Shown here in pieces: positions 24,770-33,116 of a stretch of 64,000 nucleotides of DNA. The notes under the pieces were generated by a model. The model saw only the letters and a list, made by a program, of their open reading frames with translations, had not been told where the DNA came from and did no database searches. The number at the start of each line of letters is the position of its first letter. The first letter of the stretch is position 1. This DNA comes from Methylomonas fluvii. GTDB taxonomy: Bacteria > Pseudomonadota > Gammaproteobacteria > Methylococcales > Methylomonadaceae. The stretch lies in assembly GCF_014850975.1 (NCBI RefSeq), contig NZ_JACXST010000003.1:558001-622000 (forward strand). Direction: 5' to 3'. A program made the translations under genes and the position numbers.

Positions 24770-26561
24770 GGGGGTTTGGATTGGATAAACGAATGATTTT
24801 GCCGTCCGGCTCGGCCAATTTGACCAGCCGCAAGGAAATACTGAAGCCGTTGCTCTGCAGCGGCCCTTTGCCAAAAGTCACTTTGGGTTCGCGAACCTGC
24901 AAGTCCCAGCGAGCGGCGGCATCACCCACCCGTTTGATAAAGGTCTGCGCGGCGCTGTCGCTGAGCGCCCAGGCCTCCAGCACCAGGTTTTCCGCTTCGA
25001 TGCGTTTGGCGTCGATAGGGTTAGGCGGCGCCGCGTTCGCTGCCACTGCCGGTTTTAATACCGACTTGTCCGGCTCATCCAAGCGCTCGATGACCACCTC
25101 ATTGTCAACCAGCGTTTGCAGCATACCCAACACGCCTTTGACCAAATCCATGCGTTCAGGAATGTCTTCGTCATAGAAGCGGGCCAGATTTTCCAGGCGC
25201 GACTGTTCGGTTCGCAAATTCTTGATCTTGTCCTTGATCTGGGCAATTTCAGCCGCTTGGGCGTTGATGCGCTTAATAGCCTCATCGATACTTTGCCAGC
25301 TGGTATCCACCTGCTGCTTGTAGCTCTCCACGCTGCTTTTGCGCGCCCACAACGACAGCTCGGCCACGCCGACCAGCACCAATAGCAGCAGCACCAGCGC
25401 CGCGGCCCGCACCTCCAAGCGATCACGCAGCGCCGGCAACGGGCCGCCCAAGCGCACCCCCACACAACGCTCAGCTTCGGCCAAGCCCAGGGCGTGGTAA
25501 GCCGCTCCGGCCATGCCCGGCGAGACCTTATCGCCAACGACAGCATGGGTTAGCGGGTGCAAATCCAGTTCCAGCATGTGTTCCAAATTGGCGGCCAACT
25601 CCGGTGCCGGCGGCCAACTAGCCAGCCAGACCGGCTCGCGCGGCGGCGCATGCAGCGCGTGGTAGCTTTCCAGGCAAATATCCAGCGGCGCTTTGTGCAG
25701 ATTCAAATAGTGGCGCAAGGCCGTAATCCCGCCAGCGGCTATCCGCGTGCTAAACCCCAAACCGGGTTGAGTCTCCAGCAGCACCGCGTGGGTTTCTGTC
25801 GCGGGCAATAAGGCCGCACTGCAACCGGTCAAGGGATACATGGTTTGCAATTTCAAACCCTGCCGCGCGAAAGCGTCCGACCAGCGCTGCAATAAACTTT
25901 GATGCACGCAACTAATCAGCCAGTTAAACGTACCGGGTATATCGTCCACCGCACTCTGCGCCGCCCAACCAACTTCGATGGCCTCGTCGGCGGCTTTCAG
26001 CCATTCCTGCCCGGTCAAGCACGCATTGAGCTGGCTGCGTTTGATATAACCCAACTCCACCGCCAGATCGCCGAAACGCCTTAAGGAAAACTGCTCGGCC
26101 AACGCCAAACTGCCGCCGGCTCTGGATTTACCTTGCTGCAAATCCATTACCGCCCGCGCCTGTTCCTCGGTCATATAACCTTGGCCCACCAACAAATGCC
26201 CCACCGACCAGCGGGTGACGTGTTGCAGCAACAGCGGCTCCGCTTCCCAGCGCGCCAGTTCCAACATCTGCAACAACGGCCGGGGCTTCCGAGGATTGAC
26301 GGGTAACTCCACCAGTGTGGAAAACACCGCCGGCGACAACAAAATCGCCGAACCGCCGCCCTGCCAACCCTGGCTTTTTAGCGTGGTCAGCACATCGCTC
26401 AGGCCTTCGGCCATATCCACCTGCTCGGTTTTTGCCTGATACAGCAATTCCATATCCTGATCGGACCGGCGCAGCACGGCGGCACGCAAGGAAAAACCGT
26501 CGGTCTCGCAGACCAATAACTGCGACGGGGTAGCGAAAGGGATAAAACGGTTAAATTTCAT
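24747..26561 (-). CDS. GspL/PilM-PilN-like fusion protein
   Basis: A 604-aa protein. Residues 1-360 are a cytoplasmic actin-like (PilM/GspL) region. Residues about 385-402 are a single membrane helix (LEVRAAALVLLLLVLVG region), followed by a coiled coil (about 410-465) and a periplasmic PilN-like domain. Inside the cytoplasmic part, residues about 120-190 hold an insert with two GYMTEEQARAVMDLQQG-type helical hairpins that resembles MshEN/GspE-N modules. It thus combines jobs split between PilM and PilN in type IV pili. No adjacent separate pilM or pilN is present. Confidence 0.75.
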   Translation of the reverse strand: MKFNRFIPFATPSQLLVCETDGFSLRAAVLRRSDQDMELLYQAKTEQVDMAEGLSDVLTTLKSQGWQGGGSAILLSPAVFSTLVELPVNPRKPRPLLQMLELARWEAEPLLLQHVTRWSVGHLLVGQGYMTEEQARAVMDLQQGKSRAGGSLALAEQFSLRRFGDLAVELGYIKRSQLNACLTGQEWLKAADEAIEVGWAAQSAVDDIPGTFNWLISCVHQSLLQRWSDAFARQGLKLQTMYPLTGCSAALLPATETHAVLLETQPGLGFSTRIAAGGITALRHYLNLHKAPLDICLESYHALHAPPREPVWLASWPPAPELAANLEHMLELDLHPLTHAVVGDKVSPGMAGAAYHALGLAEAERCVGVRLGGPLPALRDRLEVRAAALVLLLLVLVGVAELSLWARKSSVESYKQQVDTSWQSIDEAIKRINAQAAEIAQIKDKIKNLRTEQSRLENLARFYDEDIPERMDLVKGVLGMLQTLVDNEVVIERLDEPDKSVLKPAVAANAAPPNPIDAKRIEAENLVLEAWALSDSAAQTFIKRVGDAAARWDLQVREPKVTFGKGPLQSNGFSISLRLVKLAEPDGKIIRLSNPNPHETTPFE

Positions 26562-26922
26562 CGTGGTTGGATGTTATGGGTGGTAAAGATATTGAATCGG
26601 CGTTCGCTAGCTCTGGGGCTTTCGCTCCCAGTCTCCCGCTGACTAGGCACTGCATAACTGGCATTGCGGACCGGCCATTCGACTTTCCACGCACAGTTCA
26701 ACGTGCGAGGGCTGTTAGGGATACGCGCGGTACACCGAGTGAACCGGGACAAGTTAAGGCCCTGTCGTTTTACTCCCCTCTTTGAAAAAGAGGGGTTGGG
26801 GGAGATTTTTCGAATAAATCCCCCTCGATCCCCCTTTTTCAAAGGGGGAGGAAGGCTTGAGTCATTGGCGGTAACCGCGGAGCCTGGGAATACATCCTGA
26901 GAACGATTCGGACAAACTGGAC
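26562..26922. other. intergenic gap with repeats
   Basis: No gene is seen. The stretch breaks the secretion operon between a pseudopilin and the GspL-like gene. It contains the hairpin repeat at 26774-26822, a second palindromic segment CCCCCTTTTTC/AAAGGGGGAG (about 26830-26851), and unexplained DNA at 26580-26760. Confidence 0.5.
26774..26822 (+). repeat. hairpin repeat family S, copy 1
   Basis: CCCCTCTTT/AAAGAGGGG stem followed by a GGGGGAGATTTTT..AATAAATCC tail. Copies lie at 32282-32331 (inverted) and 35513-35560. Confidence 0.75.
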
Positions 26923-28005
26923 TCATGGAATGATCCAATTAAGAGCCAAATTCAATGTCTGGCGGGGTAAGACGCTGAAACTGCGGATGTTGCTTACAGC
27001 CGGAACTGAATTTCCAGCCTGGCAATCGCCATCGAAGATCACAAAATCATCAGGATTGGCCGACGGAACTCCGAAACAAACAATCGCATACCCGCGTTGT
27101 CCGATAGGCAAGAGTGGCGGCGTGCTCAACTTAAAGGTCTCGGTTTTTTGACCGCTCCCCAATACTGAATCCTTTGCCAAAACCAAGTAATCAGGGGTTC
27201 CTTCGTCCGAATCGACATAATCCGTCAAATCGGATAAATAAAGGCGCAACACCAAGTTAACGGGGTTGGGCGTTGGCAATGGTGCCCCGCTTTGATTCTC
27301 AAAAGTCACACTCACTGCCGCCGGTAATGGCACCTGCCAGTCGGCGCTGACAATCAGTTGCGGCGCGGCCACGTCATCGGTTGCAACCGTCAAATCCGTG
27401 CCCTCGCTAGCTAAACTGGTAGTCGCTGCAGTTACGCTGTAATGCCATCCTGAGTTCAGCGCATCAGCCGCTGCATTCGCGCCCTCGTTGCCATAGCCAT
27501 CTCTAAAACGCAGGCCGCCGCCGGATTCAGGGATAACCTGTAAATAGGGGCCGCGCCAGCCAATGCCGACACCCGTGTTCTGATCCAAATTCCATTCGCT
27601 AACGATTTCGGTGTCGTCGCACGGCGATTTAAACGTTTTCGGAACGGTGGCGGGAAGCACTTCGTCACCGAGCCTCAATAACTCCGCCAAACATAAGGGC
27701 AAGCGCCCCATATCCGCGACAAAGCCGCTAAGCTCTGGCGCGCCGTTCACGGTGCGGGTCGGGTCGCCGACGATGGCTTTACGGATCAGTTCCATCCGGC
27801 GTTTGGTTTCGTCGTATTTGGCCTGGTCTTCCACGCCCTCGGTCAATAGCAAGCCGGTGGACGCCACCAGTGCCATCAAAAAAATCACCAGCAGCATTTC
27901 CAGCAGGGTAAAGCCAAGCTGTGGCCGCAAACTTTTCCAACCCGCGGAATATGGCGTGGGAGCCAATGCTTTGGCGCTTTTGGCCGTTTCTATCAACGCA
28001 TTCAT
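26923..28005 (-). CDS. pseudopilin with large C-terminal domain
   Basis: A 360-aa prepilin-like protein. After a 30-residue leader comes the methylation/cleavage motif GFTLLEM (Gly at about 31, Glu at +5), then a hydrophobic helix (LLVIFLMALVASTGLLL). The remaining about 300 residues include Cys pairs and a beta-rich tail (ADWQVPLPAAVSVTFENQSG) and are much larger than a standard GspG/H head. Start at MNALIE (28005) overlaps the upstream pseudopilin stop by 4 bp. It may be a minor or tip pilin; that role is inferred from size and gene order. Confidence 0.8.
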   Translation of the reverse strand: MNALIETAKSAKALAPTPYSAGWKSLRPQLGFTLLEMLLVIFLMALVASTGLLLTEGVEDQAKYDETKRRMELIRKAIVGDPTRTVNGAPELSGFVADMGRLPLCLAELLRLGDEVLPATVPKTFKSPCDDTEIVSEWNLDQNTGVGIGWRGPYLQVIPESGGGLRFRDGYGNEGANAAADALNSGWHYSVTAATTSLASEGTDLTVATDDVAAPQLIVSADWQVPLPAAVSVTFENQSGAPLPTPNPVNLVLRLYLSDLTDYVDSDEGTPDYLVLAKDSVLGSGQKTETFKLSTPPLLPIGQRGYAIVCFGVPSANPDDFVIFDGDCQAGNSVPAVSNIRSFSVLPRQTLNLALNWIIP

Positions 28006-28628
28006 CGCAACAAACACAGCACGGTATCGTCACCGCCGCCGGCCAGCTGGCAGGTGCCGGGCGTTGGGTTATTGTCGGTTTTATCCGGACCCAGGCTGAC
28101 CAGCCGAGCTTTGTCGGCGTCATCCAAATCTAGCATCAAGTAATTGGCTTGATAGGCATCGGTAATCACCCACAAATTATCGACACCGGCATAACTCATC
28201 AGAGCGCTTTTGCGTTGCAAATACGGGCCGTGCCAACCGCGGCGGGTATCGGGATTCCAGCCGCTGCCGGAAGGGTCGGCAAACAGCATCCAGAAATTAG
28301 CCGGCGATTCGCACCAGGCCAGTTTTGCTGCATCCGTGCTGCCGGCTTCGCTGGGCAGATTAGCCAAATCCGGGTTGATTTTGCCGGGGTTTGCCGGGTC
28401 TTCGCAGACGTAAGCCCCCTGCCCCGGCAAATCGTTGCTACCGCTATCGCGGCGGAACTGCAACAGAGCATTGCGGATTTCCGCGATTTCAAACCGGGTG
28501 GCATCGTGGCGACCTTGATCCTGCACGCCTTCATAAGCAAGCACCGCTGTGCCGGCCACCACTGCCATCAGCGCAATCACCGCCAATAACTCCAGCAGGG
28601 TAAAACCGGCTTGCGAGCCACTTTTCAT
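28002..28628 (-). CDS. type II secretion/pilus pseudopilin
   Basis: A 208-aa prepilin with a short leader (MKSGSQA) and the cleavage site G-FTLLEL, Glu5 present, then a hydrophobic helix to about residue 30. The globular domain has four to five Cys and conserved blocks also seen in the next pseudopilin (GWHGPYLQRK; there GWRGPYLQ), so the two are paralogs. Start at 28628 gives the usual short leader; the upstream frame to 28709 is not needed. It is coupled to the 360-aa gene by ATGA. Confidence 0.82.
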   Translation of the reverse strand: MKSGSQAGFTLLELLAVIALMAVVAGTAVLAYEGVQDQGRHDATRFEIAEIRNALLQFRRDSGSNDLPGQGAYVCEDPANPGKINPDLANLPSEAGSTDAAKLAWCESPANFWMLFADPSGSGWNPDTRRGWHGPYLQRKSALMSYAGVDNLWVITDAYQANYLMLDLDDADKARLVSLGPDKTDNNPTPGTCQLAGGGDDTVLCLLR

Positions 28629-28784
28629 GGTTTTGGAACGCACGATGGCAACATCGCGCCAGGCGACGGACCGCAACATCCCGCTAAGAACAAACAATAA
28701 ACACCTCATTTACTTGCTTGTGAAAATTAAAAACTTAGCCAACCCTCGTTCCCACGAAGGACCGCTCACCGTTATACACAACTG

Positions 28785-28918
28785 CCGTCATGCCCGCGGG
28801 ACGCGGGCATCCAGTGTCACGGATGGTAGCTTAAAGCTATCCTTGCAGCCTGGATTCGCTTCGCGGTCTACGGCTCCGGCAATCCCCTTGTGCCCCAGAG
28901 GGTATGCCGGAATGACGG
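28785..28918. repeat. dispersed intergenic repeat, copy 2
   Basis: Begins CCGTCATGCC and ends GGAATGACGG, giving imperfect terminal inverted repeats. It contains GGGCATCCAGTGTCACGGAT and GGGTATGCCG, shared with 451-540. A related fragment with TTGTGCCCTGTGGGTAT is at 35195-35262. The gap 28629-28982 holds nothing else. Confidence 0.65.
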
Positions 28919-28982
28919 TTATCAAACATAGTTTTGTATAACGGCGAGCGGATGACCGTGTGAGCCAAATCAAACATCTCAC

Positions 28983-30725
28983 TTAAAGCTGCTTAGCAGG
29001 CGCGCCGCTGCTGGTGACCACTTTTGCACCCAGCGTGGAGGCCAGCATCGGCAACATGAAGTTGACCTTGACACTATCCGCGCCTTTGAGATGGAACAGG
29101 TCGACAATAAACTTCGAGGCATCATTTGGATAAGCGGCCAAGGCCCGGCTCAGCGTGTTTTTGGCTGCTTGCTGATCGCCGTTCAGCGCTTGCATCAGCG
29201 CCAGTCGGTACACCAAATTATTGGCCGGCACGAAACGCACGGCAACATCCGCCAACACGGTCAGTTGCGGCCGCATCGCTAAATCATCAGGCTTGCCGGT
29301 AAACGTAAAAATCATCGGCACATACGGTGCTAGCAACGGCGCTTGCGTCACCGCTTTTTGACAGACATCCACCAGATGATCGGAGCGTTGCTGAGAGGGT
29401 TGCGCCACCGTCGCTAACAAGGCCAGCTCCATGCGCAGATAGTGGGTTTCATGCACAACCGCCACGGACACGGCAGCAGCAATGCAGGAGCCGGCAATGA
29501 CAGTGCCGGTTTTTTTCAAGGCTATCGGCCGGCTTAACTCATCACCCAAGCCCAGTACCATCGCTGCAACCCCTAAAAACGGCGCATACCACAGCGGATA
29601 TTCCAACATGCTGTGAATGCCCAAGATTGCCGCTAACAACATCAGCCAAGTCTTAAACGCTTGCTGCGTTGTCCCCTCGCCCACGGCCAGTACCGGACGA
29701 ACCCAGCGGCTGATAGCCAACAGCAGTAGCAATACCGGCAACAAACCCAGTTCGGTCAACAAGTGCAAAATCAGGTTGTGGGCGTGTTCGATATAGGTAG
29801 GCAGTGCCGGAATATACCGGCCAGCTTGAAAATACGCGGTGTCGAATTGCCCGAAACCTTGGCCCAGCAAGGGCTGCTGCAAAAACAAGTGCCAGGCCAC
29901 TTGCCAGATATGCCAGCGTGGCGACACGCCGCTGGTCTGCTGCAACATCCGTTCCGCCGAGCTCGGTTGCGCATCGGGCAACACCCCGAGCGAACACAAA
30001 CCCTGCAATGCCAGATAGCCGAAAAGCCCTAAAGCAATGGGTTTCAACCAAGCGCAACGGTAGCGCCAAGCGATGACAAATATCGCAAGCCAATACAATA
30101 AAACGCTGCGAGAAGGCGTCAGGCTCAAGCCCAGCATCAGGCTAAACCCGCAGAACGCAAATACCCACCGAGGTAGCCTACCAAGCGCATGCCAGTACAA
30201 TAAAGACACACTGCCCAAGGCCAACAAATCACCGTAATTGTTGGCTTGACCCACGCCGCCCCAATCGCCGATTTCCCCGGATAACCGCCCAAATAGCTCA
30301 CGCCAGGCCACCAGCGCGGCAGCTGTTACCAAACCGCCGGCCAGCCAGCCGCCGACCCGTTCGCCACCAAACTGTTGCCGCAAATAGGCCATCAAAACCA
30401 TCATCAGCGCAGCCCAAGCCAAATAAGCCATCCCCATATATGCATGGGGTACTACAACTTGCGGCAACAGTTTGCTTTGCAATGCCAGATAGGCGGCTAG
30501 CGTTAAAGGCAACCACAGTGTGCGCGGTAGCTGCAAATGCTCGCTACGCCACAAGCCTGGCAATGCCGCCGCACAAGCCAGCAATCCGCCGACTACCGCC
30601 AGCCATTCCAAATGAAAAGTGATTACCGGCTGCAAATGCCAGGGCGCCAACCAAGGCAAAATCGGCAACAAGCCCACTAGCAGCAGGGTGAGCGGTGGAA
30701 GTTTGGAGAAGTGGAGCGATTTCAT
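28983..30725 (-). CDS. PglL-type O-oligosaccharyltransferase / O-antigen ligase family
   Basis: A 580-aa membrane protein with about a dozen hydrophobic segments in the first 430 residues. A Wzy_C-type domain holds the large periplasmic loop motif (TYIEHAHNLILHLLTELG near 315) and HSMLEYPLWY near 375. A soluble TPR-like C-terminal part covers about 430-580. PglL/PilO-type ligases move lipid-linked glycans to pilin Ser residues; O-antigen ligases share the fold. Placement between the main pilin and a pseudopilin favours pilin glycosylation, which is inferred. Confidence 0.85.
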   Translation of the reverse strand: MKSLHFSKLPPLTLLLVGLLPILPWLAPWHLQPVITFHLEWLAVVGGLLACAAALPGLWRSEHLQLPRTLWLPLTLAAYLALQSKLLPQVVVPHAYMGMAYLAWAALMMVLMAYLRQQFGGERVGGWLAGGLVTAAALVAWRELFGRLSGEIGDWGGVGQANNYGDLLALGSVSLLYWHALGRLPRWVFAFCGFSLMLGLSLTPSRSVLLYWLAIFVIAWRYRCAWLKPIALGLFGYLALQGLCSLGVLPDAQPSSAERMLQQTSGVSPRWHIWQVAWHLFLQQPLLGQGFGQFDTAYFQAGRYIPALPTYIEHAHNLILHLLTELGLLPVLLLLLAISRWVRPVLAVGEGTTQQAFKTWLMLLAAILGIHSMLEYPLWYAPFLGVAAMVLGLGDELSRPIALKKTGTVIAGSCIAAAVSVAVVHETHYLRMELALLATVAQPSQQRSDHLVDVCQKAVTQAPLLAPYVPMIFTFTGKPDDLAMRPQLTVLADVAVRFVPANNLVYRLALMQALNGDQQAAKNTLSRALAAYPNDASKFIVDLFHLKGADSVKVNFMLPMLASTLGAKVVTSSGAPAKQL

Positions 30726-31168
30726 CGTTTGTTATCAGTTTCAGTTGTGTTGCACTTTTCAAAACATGAGCGGCTGTTGTGCTCTTGGGTATAACCATTC
30801 GTCCTTCGATCTTACTCATCACCCTCAGGGACGCGATTAAGAGCCGGAAAATAGGCCACCATTCCACCAGGGATGCACTTCACGCGCTTACGACTAGCGA
30901 AATCCAGGTTGCCGAGCGGTGAAACGCCGTCGCCATCCCCGGTCTCCGGACTTCGGCAATCTCTGCCGAGGTGGCACTTAATGAATGGCTGTGACGCTTG
31001 CACGCGGCAAAGCCCAAAGGCTGCCATTTGCACTGTCCACCTGTTTCAAATGCGACCGTCCGAAATGGCGGAAGGCCCGCTACCTGCTAGCTCTAAACTC
31101 TGCAGAAAAGCCCAGAGCTAGCAGGGATTCCCACGGCGGACCGTGGGAACCGGCTTACCTAGCTAAAC
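30726..31168. other. intergenic gap with tandem hairpins
   Basis: No gene is seen in 440 bp. Two perfect stem-loops lie just downstream of the pilin stop: CTGCTAGCTCT (31084-31094) with AGAGCTAGCAG (31114-31124), and TTCCCACGG-CGGA-CCGTGGGAA (31128-31149). Neither is followed by a T-run on the minus strand. They may end or stabilise the pilin mRNA. Confidence 0.55.
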
Positions 31169-32113
31169 TTAGTTAGGATTTTGAGCGGCGATGTTTTCGT
31201 CGATCATACGGCCTTCAGTGTCAACCACCGCCAGCAGACGGGGTTTAGTGAATAATTCACCGGTTACAATGTTGTTGTCCACAGCACCAGCGTTCGCGCC
31301 GTCTTGACCAACGTGGAACAACGCGATGTAACGGGCGTAAGTGGTTGCCGGATTGATGTTTTGGCTGACGAAAGTCGGCGCTGTGGAAATTGCTACTGAT
31401 GAGTTGCTAGTGCTATGCGCGGCATCATGTCCAAAGCCCAAAGCAATCACAAGATTACATTGGTCGCTTTCCAGTGAATCGTTGATGACGTTTTGACGGT
31501 TGCCATCGTCAAGAGCAGTCATAGCGGCGCCGTCCAACTTGGTACCCAACGCAGTACCATTTACACTACAAGCACCGGTACCTATAGCGGTATCCCCGAA
31601 TGTTGGCAGGATGGCGACATTGGCTACGGTGGCCCATTCGTTCTCTGCGGCTTCACCGTTATTCTGGGTCGCGCCCTCATTGTGTTGCAAGTTTGGCTCT
31701 ACGCCCGCAGTAGTTGTCGCAACGGTGCGCTCCTGTATTTCCGTAATACCAACTGCCGCCATCGCGGTGTTCAATGCGATGCTAAAAGCAGAAGTGGATA
31801 CTGGTCGCGCCCAATTGGCAAACCGCGCAGCTGTTCGATCAGACAAGAATGCAGGGCTGGCACCTGCGGTTGTTACCAAGTTATCCCATTGATCAGGGAA
31901 TTTTTGCGTAACTGCACGGTAGTTACGAATCGCGCCGTCAGCAGTGGAGGTACTGTTGGACGCTGCAGTTGCTTGCGCGCTGTCGCCAATACCGTCATAC
32001 GCCACCAATGCCGCCGTCGCCAACGTAGCGATCAGCGTGATAACCACCAACAGTTCCAGTAAGGTGAAACCCGCTTGTCTGTGTTGCAGTCTTTTCAGTT
32101 GTTTGCCTTTCAT
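31169..32113 (-). CDS. pilin-like protein (probable major pilin)
   Basis: A 314-aa prepilin with a basic leader (MKGKQLKRLQHRQA), cleavage motif G-FTLLELL and a hydrophobic N-helix to about residue 42. The head domain is unusually long, rich in Ala, Thr, Asn and Ser, with only two Cys. The Ser/Thr/Ala-rich segments (SNSTSTAD; STSNSSVAISTAP) are of the kind O-glycosylated by PglL enzymes, and such a ligase gene is next in line. It has its own 280-bp upstream region, so it may be expressed apart from the secretin genes. Confidence 0.82.
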   Translation of the reverse strand: MKGKQLKRLQHRQAGFTLLELLVVITLIATLATAALVAYDGIGDSAQATAASNSTSTADGAIRNYRAVTQKFPDQWDNLVTTAGASPAFLSDRTAARFANWARPVSTSAFSIALNTAMAAVGITEIQERTVATTTAGVEPNLQHNEGATQNNGEAAENEWATVANVAILPTFGDTAIGTGACSVNGTALGTKLDGAAMTALDDGNRQNVINDSLESDQCNLVIALGFGHDAAHSTSNSSVAISTAPTFVSQNINPATTYARYIALFHVGQDGANAGAVDNNIVTGELFTKPRLLAVVDTEGRMIDENIAAQNPN

Positions 32114-32281
32114 ACTGTTTTCTCAAATGTAAATGCCGCAACTGCCTCACGCAGCCTGTTGGTCATCTTATTTTTTGGTTTTTTGATGTGACCCCATCAC
32201 ACTCGTTTTGTTATGCGCATCCGTGCGCGGATTAGTCCTGAGTTCTCTGTCTTCCTCGTGCCCACTGGGCAGAAAAAGATA

Positions 32282-32331
32282 GGGGATTATTTAGAAAATC
32301 TCCCCTGGCCCCTCTTTGCCAAAGAGGGGAA
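32282..32331 (-). repeat. hairpin repeat family S, copy 2
   Basis: Inverted copy: on the minus strand CCCCTCTTT-GGC-AAAGAGGGG followed by GGGGAGATTTTCTAAATAATCC. It lies in the leader region upstream of the pilin gene (32114-32400), which otherwise shows no gene. Confidence 0.75.
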
Positions 32332-32400
32332 TTAATAAGGCTAAAGCGGCCTCATTGCCAATCTCCCGCATAGCCATACGGACCGTGCCAACTGCAAGTA

Positions 32401-32640
32401 TCAAGCTTGGCCCGGCAAGCCGCTATCAACTACAAAGCGGTATTGTTTGCCGCAGTGCAAAATCACTTCCTTTTGCTGACGCTTGAGAATTTTGACTTCG
32501 ACGCGGATTTCGCCGAAGCCGTCGTGCTGCAATACTTCATCAAGCAATTCCATCAGCTTGCTTTTGACGGGTTGGGCTTGCATGTGCTTATGGTTTCTCA
32601 TCATCTCTATTTCTCCCTCATTCAATTCAAGCGTGTTCAT
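32401..32640 (-). CDS. small hypothetical protein in secretin operon
   Basis: A 79-aa soluble protein with no recognised domain. Its centre alternates charged and beta-like segments (EIRVEVKILKRQQKEVILHC, then KQYRFVVD). Start ATG overlaps the Sel1 lipoprotein stop by 4 bp; Met13 or Met14 are alternatives. Position between secretin and pilin genes suggests a local role, but nothing in the sequence defines it. Confidence 0.6.
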   Translation of the reverse strand: MNTLELNEGEIEMMRNHKHMQAQPVKSKLMELLDEVLQHDGFGEIRVEVKILKRQQKEVILHCGKQYRFVVDSGLPGQA

Positions 32641-33116
32641 TGCGCGGGCAAGGCCAGTTTGTAACCGCTATGGCGGGCCTGATTCAGCCAATATTCGGCT
32701 TTTTCCTGTTGCTCCAGATTGGTGCTGGTGGCGTGCACCCGATACAGCATGTACTGGGCGTGGGCGTGCCCCTGGCGGGCGGCGGATTCGAACCAACGTG
32801 CCGCCAGTGTCATGTCCTGCGGACCGCCCAATCCCAGGTAATACAGTTCGCCCAGCAGGGCCTGGCTGTTGGCGTCGCCCGAGCCAGCGGCGCGATGGCA
32901 CCAATCGAAGGCCTGGGCAAAGTTGATCTTGCGCAATTTGTCGCCGTAGCGGTAGGCGTAACAGTTTTCGGTGGCGATGTCGGCCGGAGTGTCCAGACCC
33001 ATGTGGTTGGGCTGGCAAGCGGTGCAGGCCAGCACGAACAGACTCAGCAAACTCCGGACATAGAATTGGTTCGGTATCGGGAATCCGCGCCGAGTTTTTA
33101 AATTGTCGCGGCTCAT
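32637..33116 (-). CDS. Sel1/TPR-repeat lipoprotein
   Basis: A 159-aa protein with a lipoprotein signal (LLSLFVLAC, then TAC; lipobox near residues 27-33) and two to three Sel1-like repeats (ANSQALLGELYYLGLGGPQD, AARWFESAARQGHAHAQYML, AEYWLNQARHSGYKLAL). Start at MSRDN (33116) overlaps the secretin stop by 4 bp. TPR-type lipoproteins such as PilF/PilW serve as pilotins for secretins, so a pilotin role here is plausible but inferred. Confidence 0.75.
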   Translation of the reverse strand: MSRDNLKTRRGFPIPNQFYVRSLLSLFVLACTACQPNHMGLDTPADIATENCYAYRYGDKLRKINFAQAFDWCHRAAGSGDANSQALLGELYYLGLGGPQDMTLAARWFESAARQGHAHAQYMLYRVHATSTNLEQQEKAEYWLNQARHSGYKLALPAQ

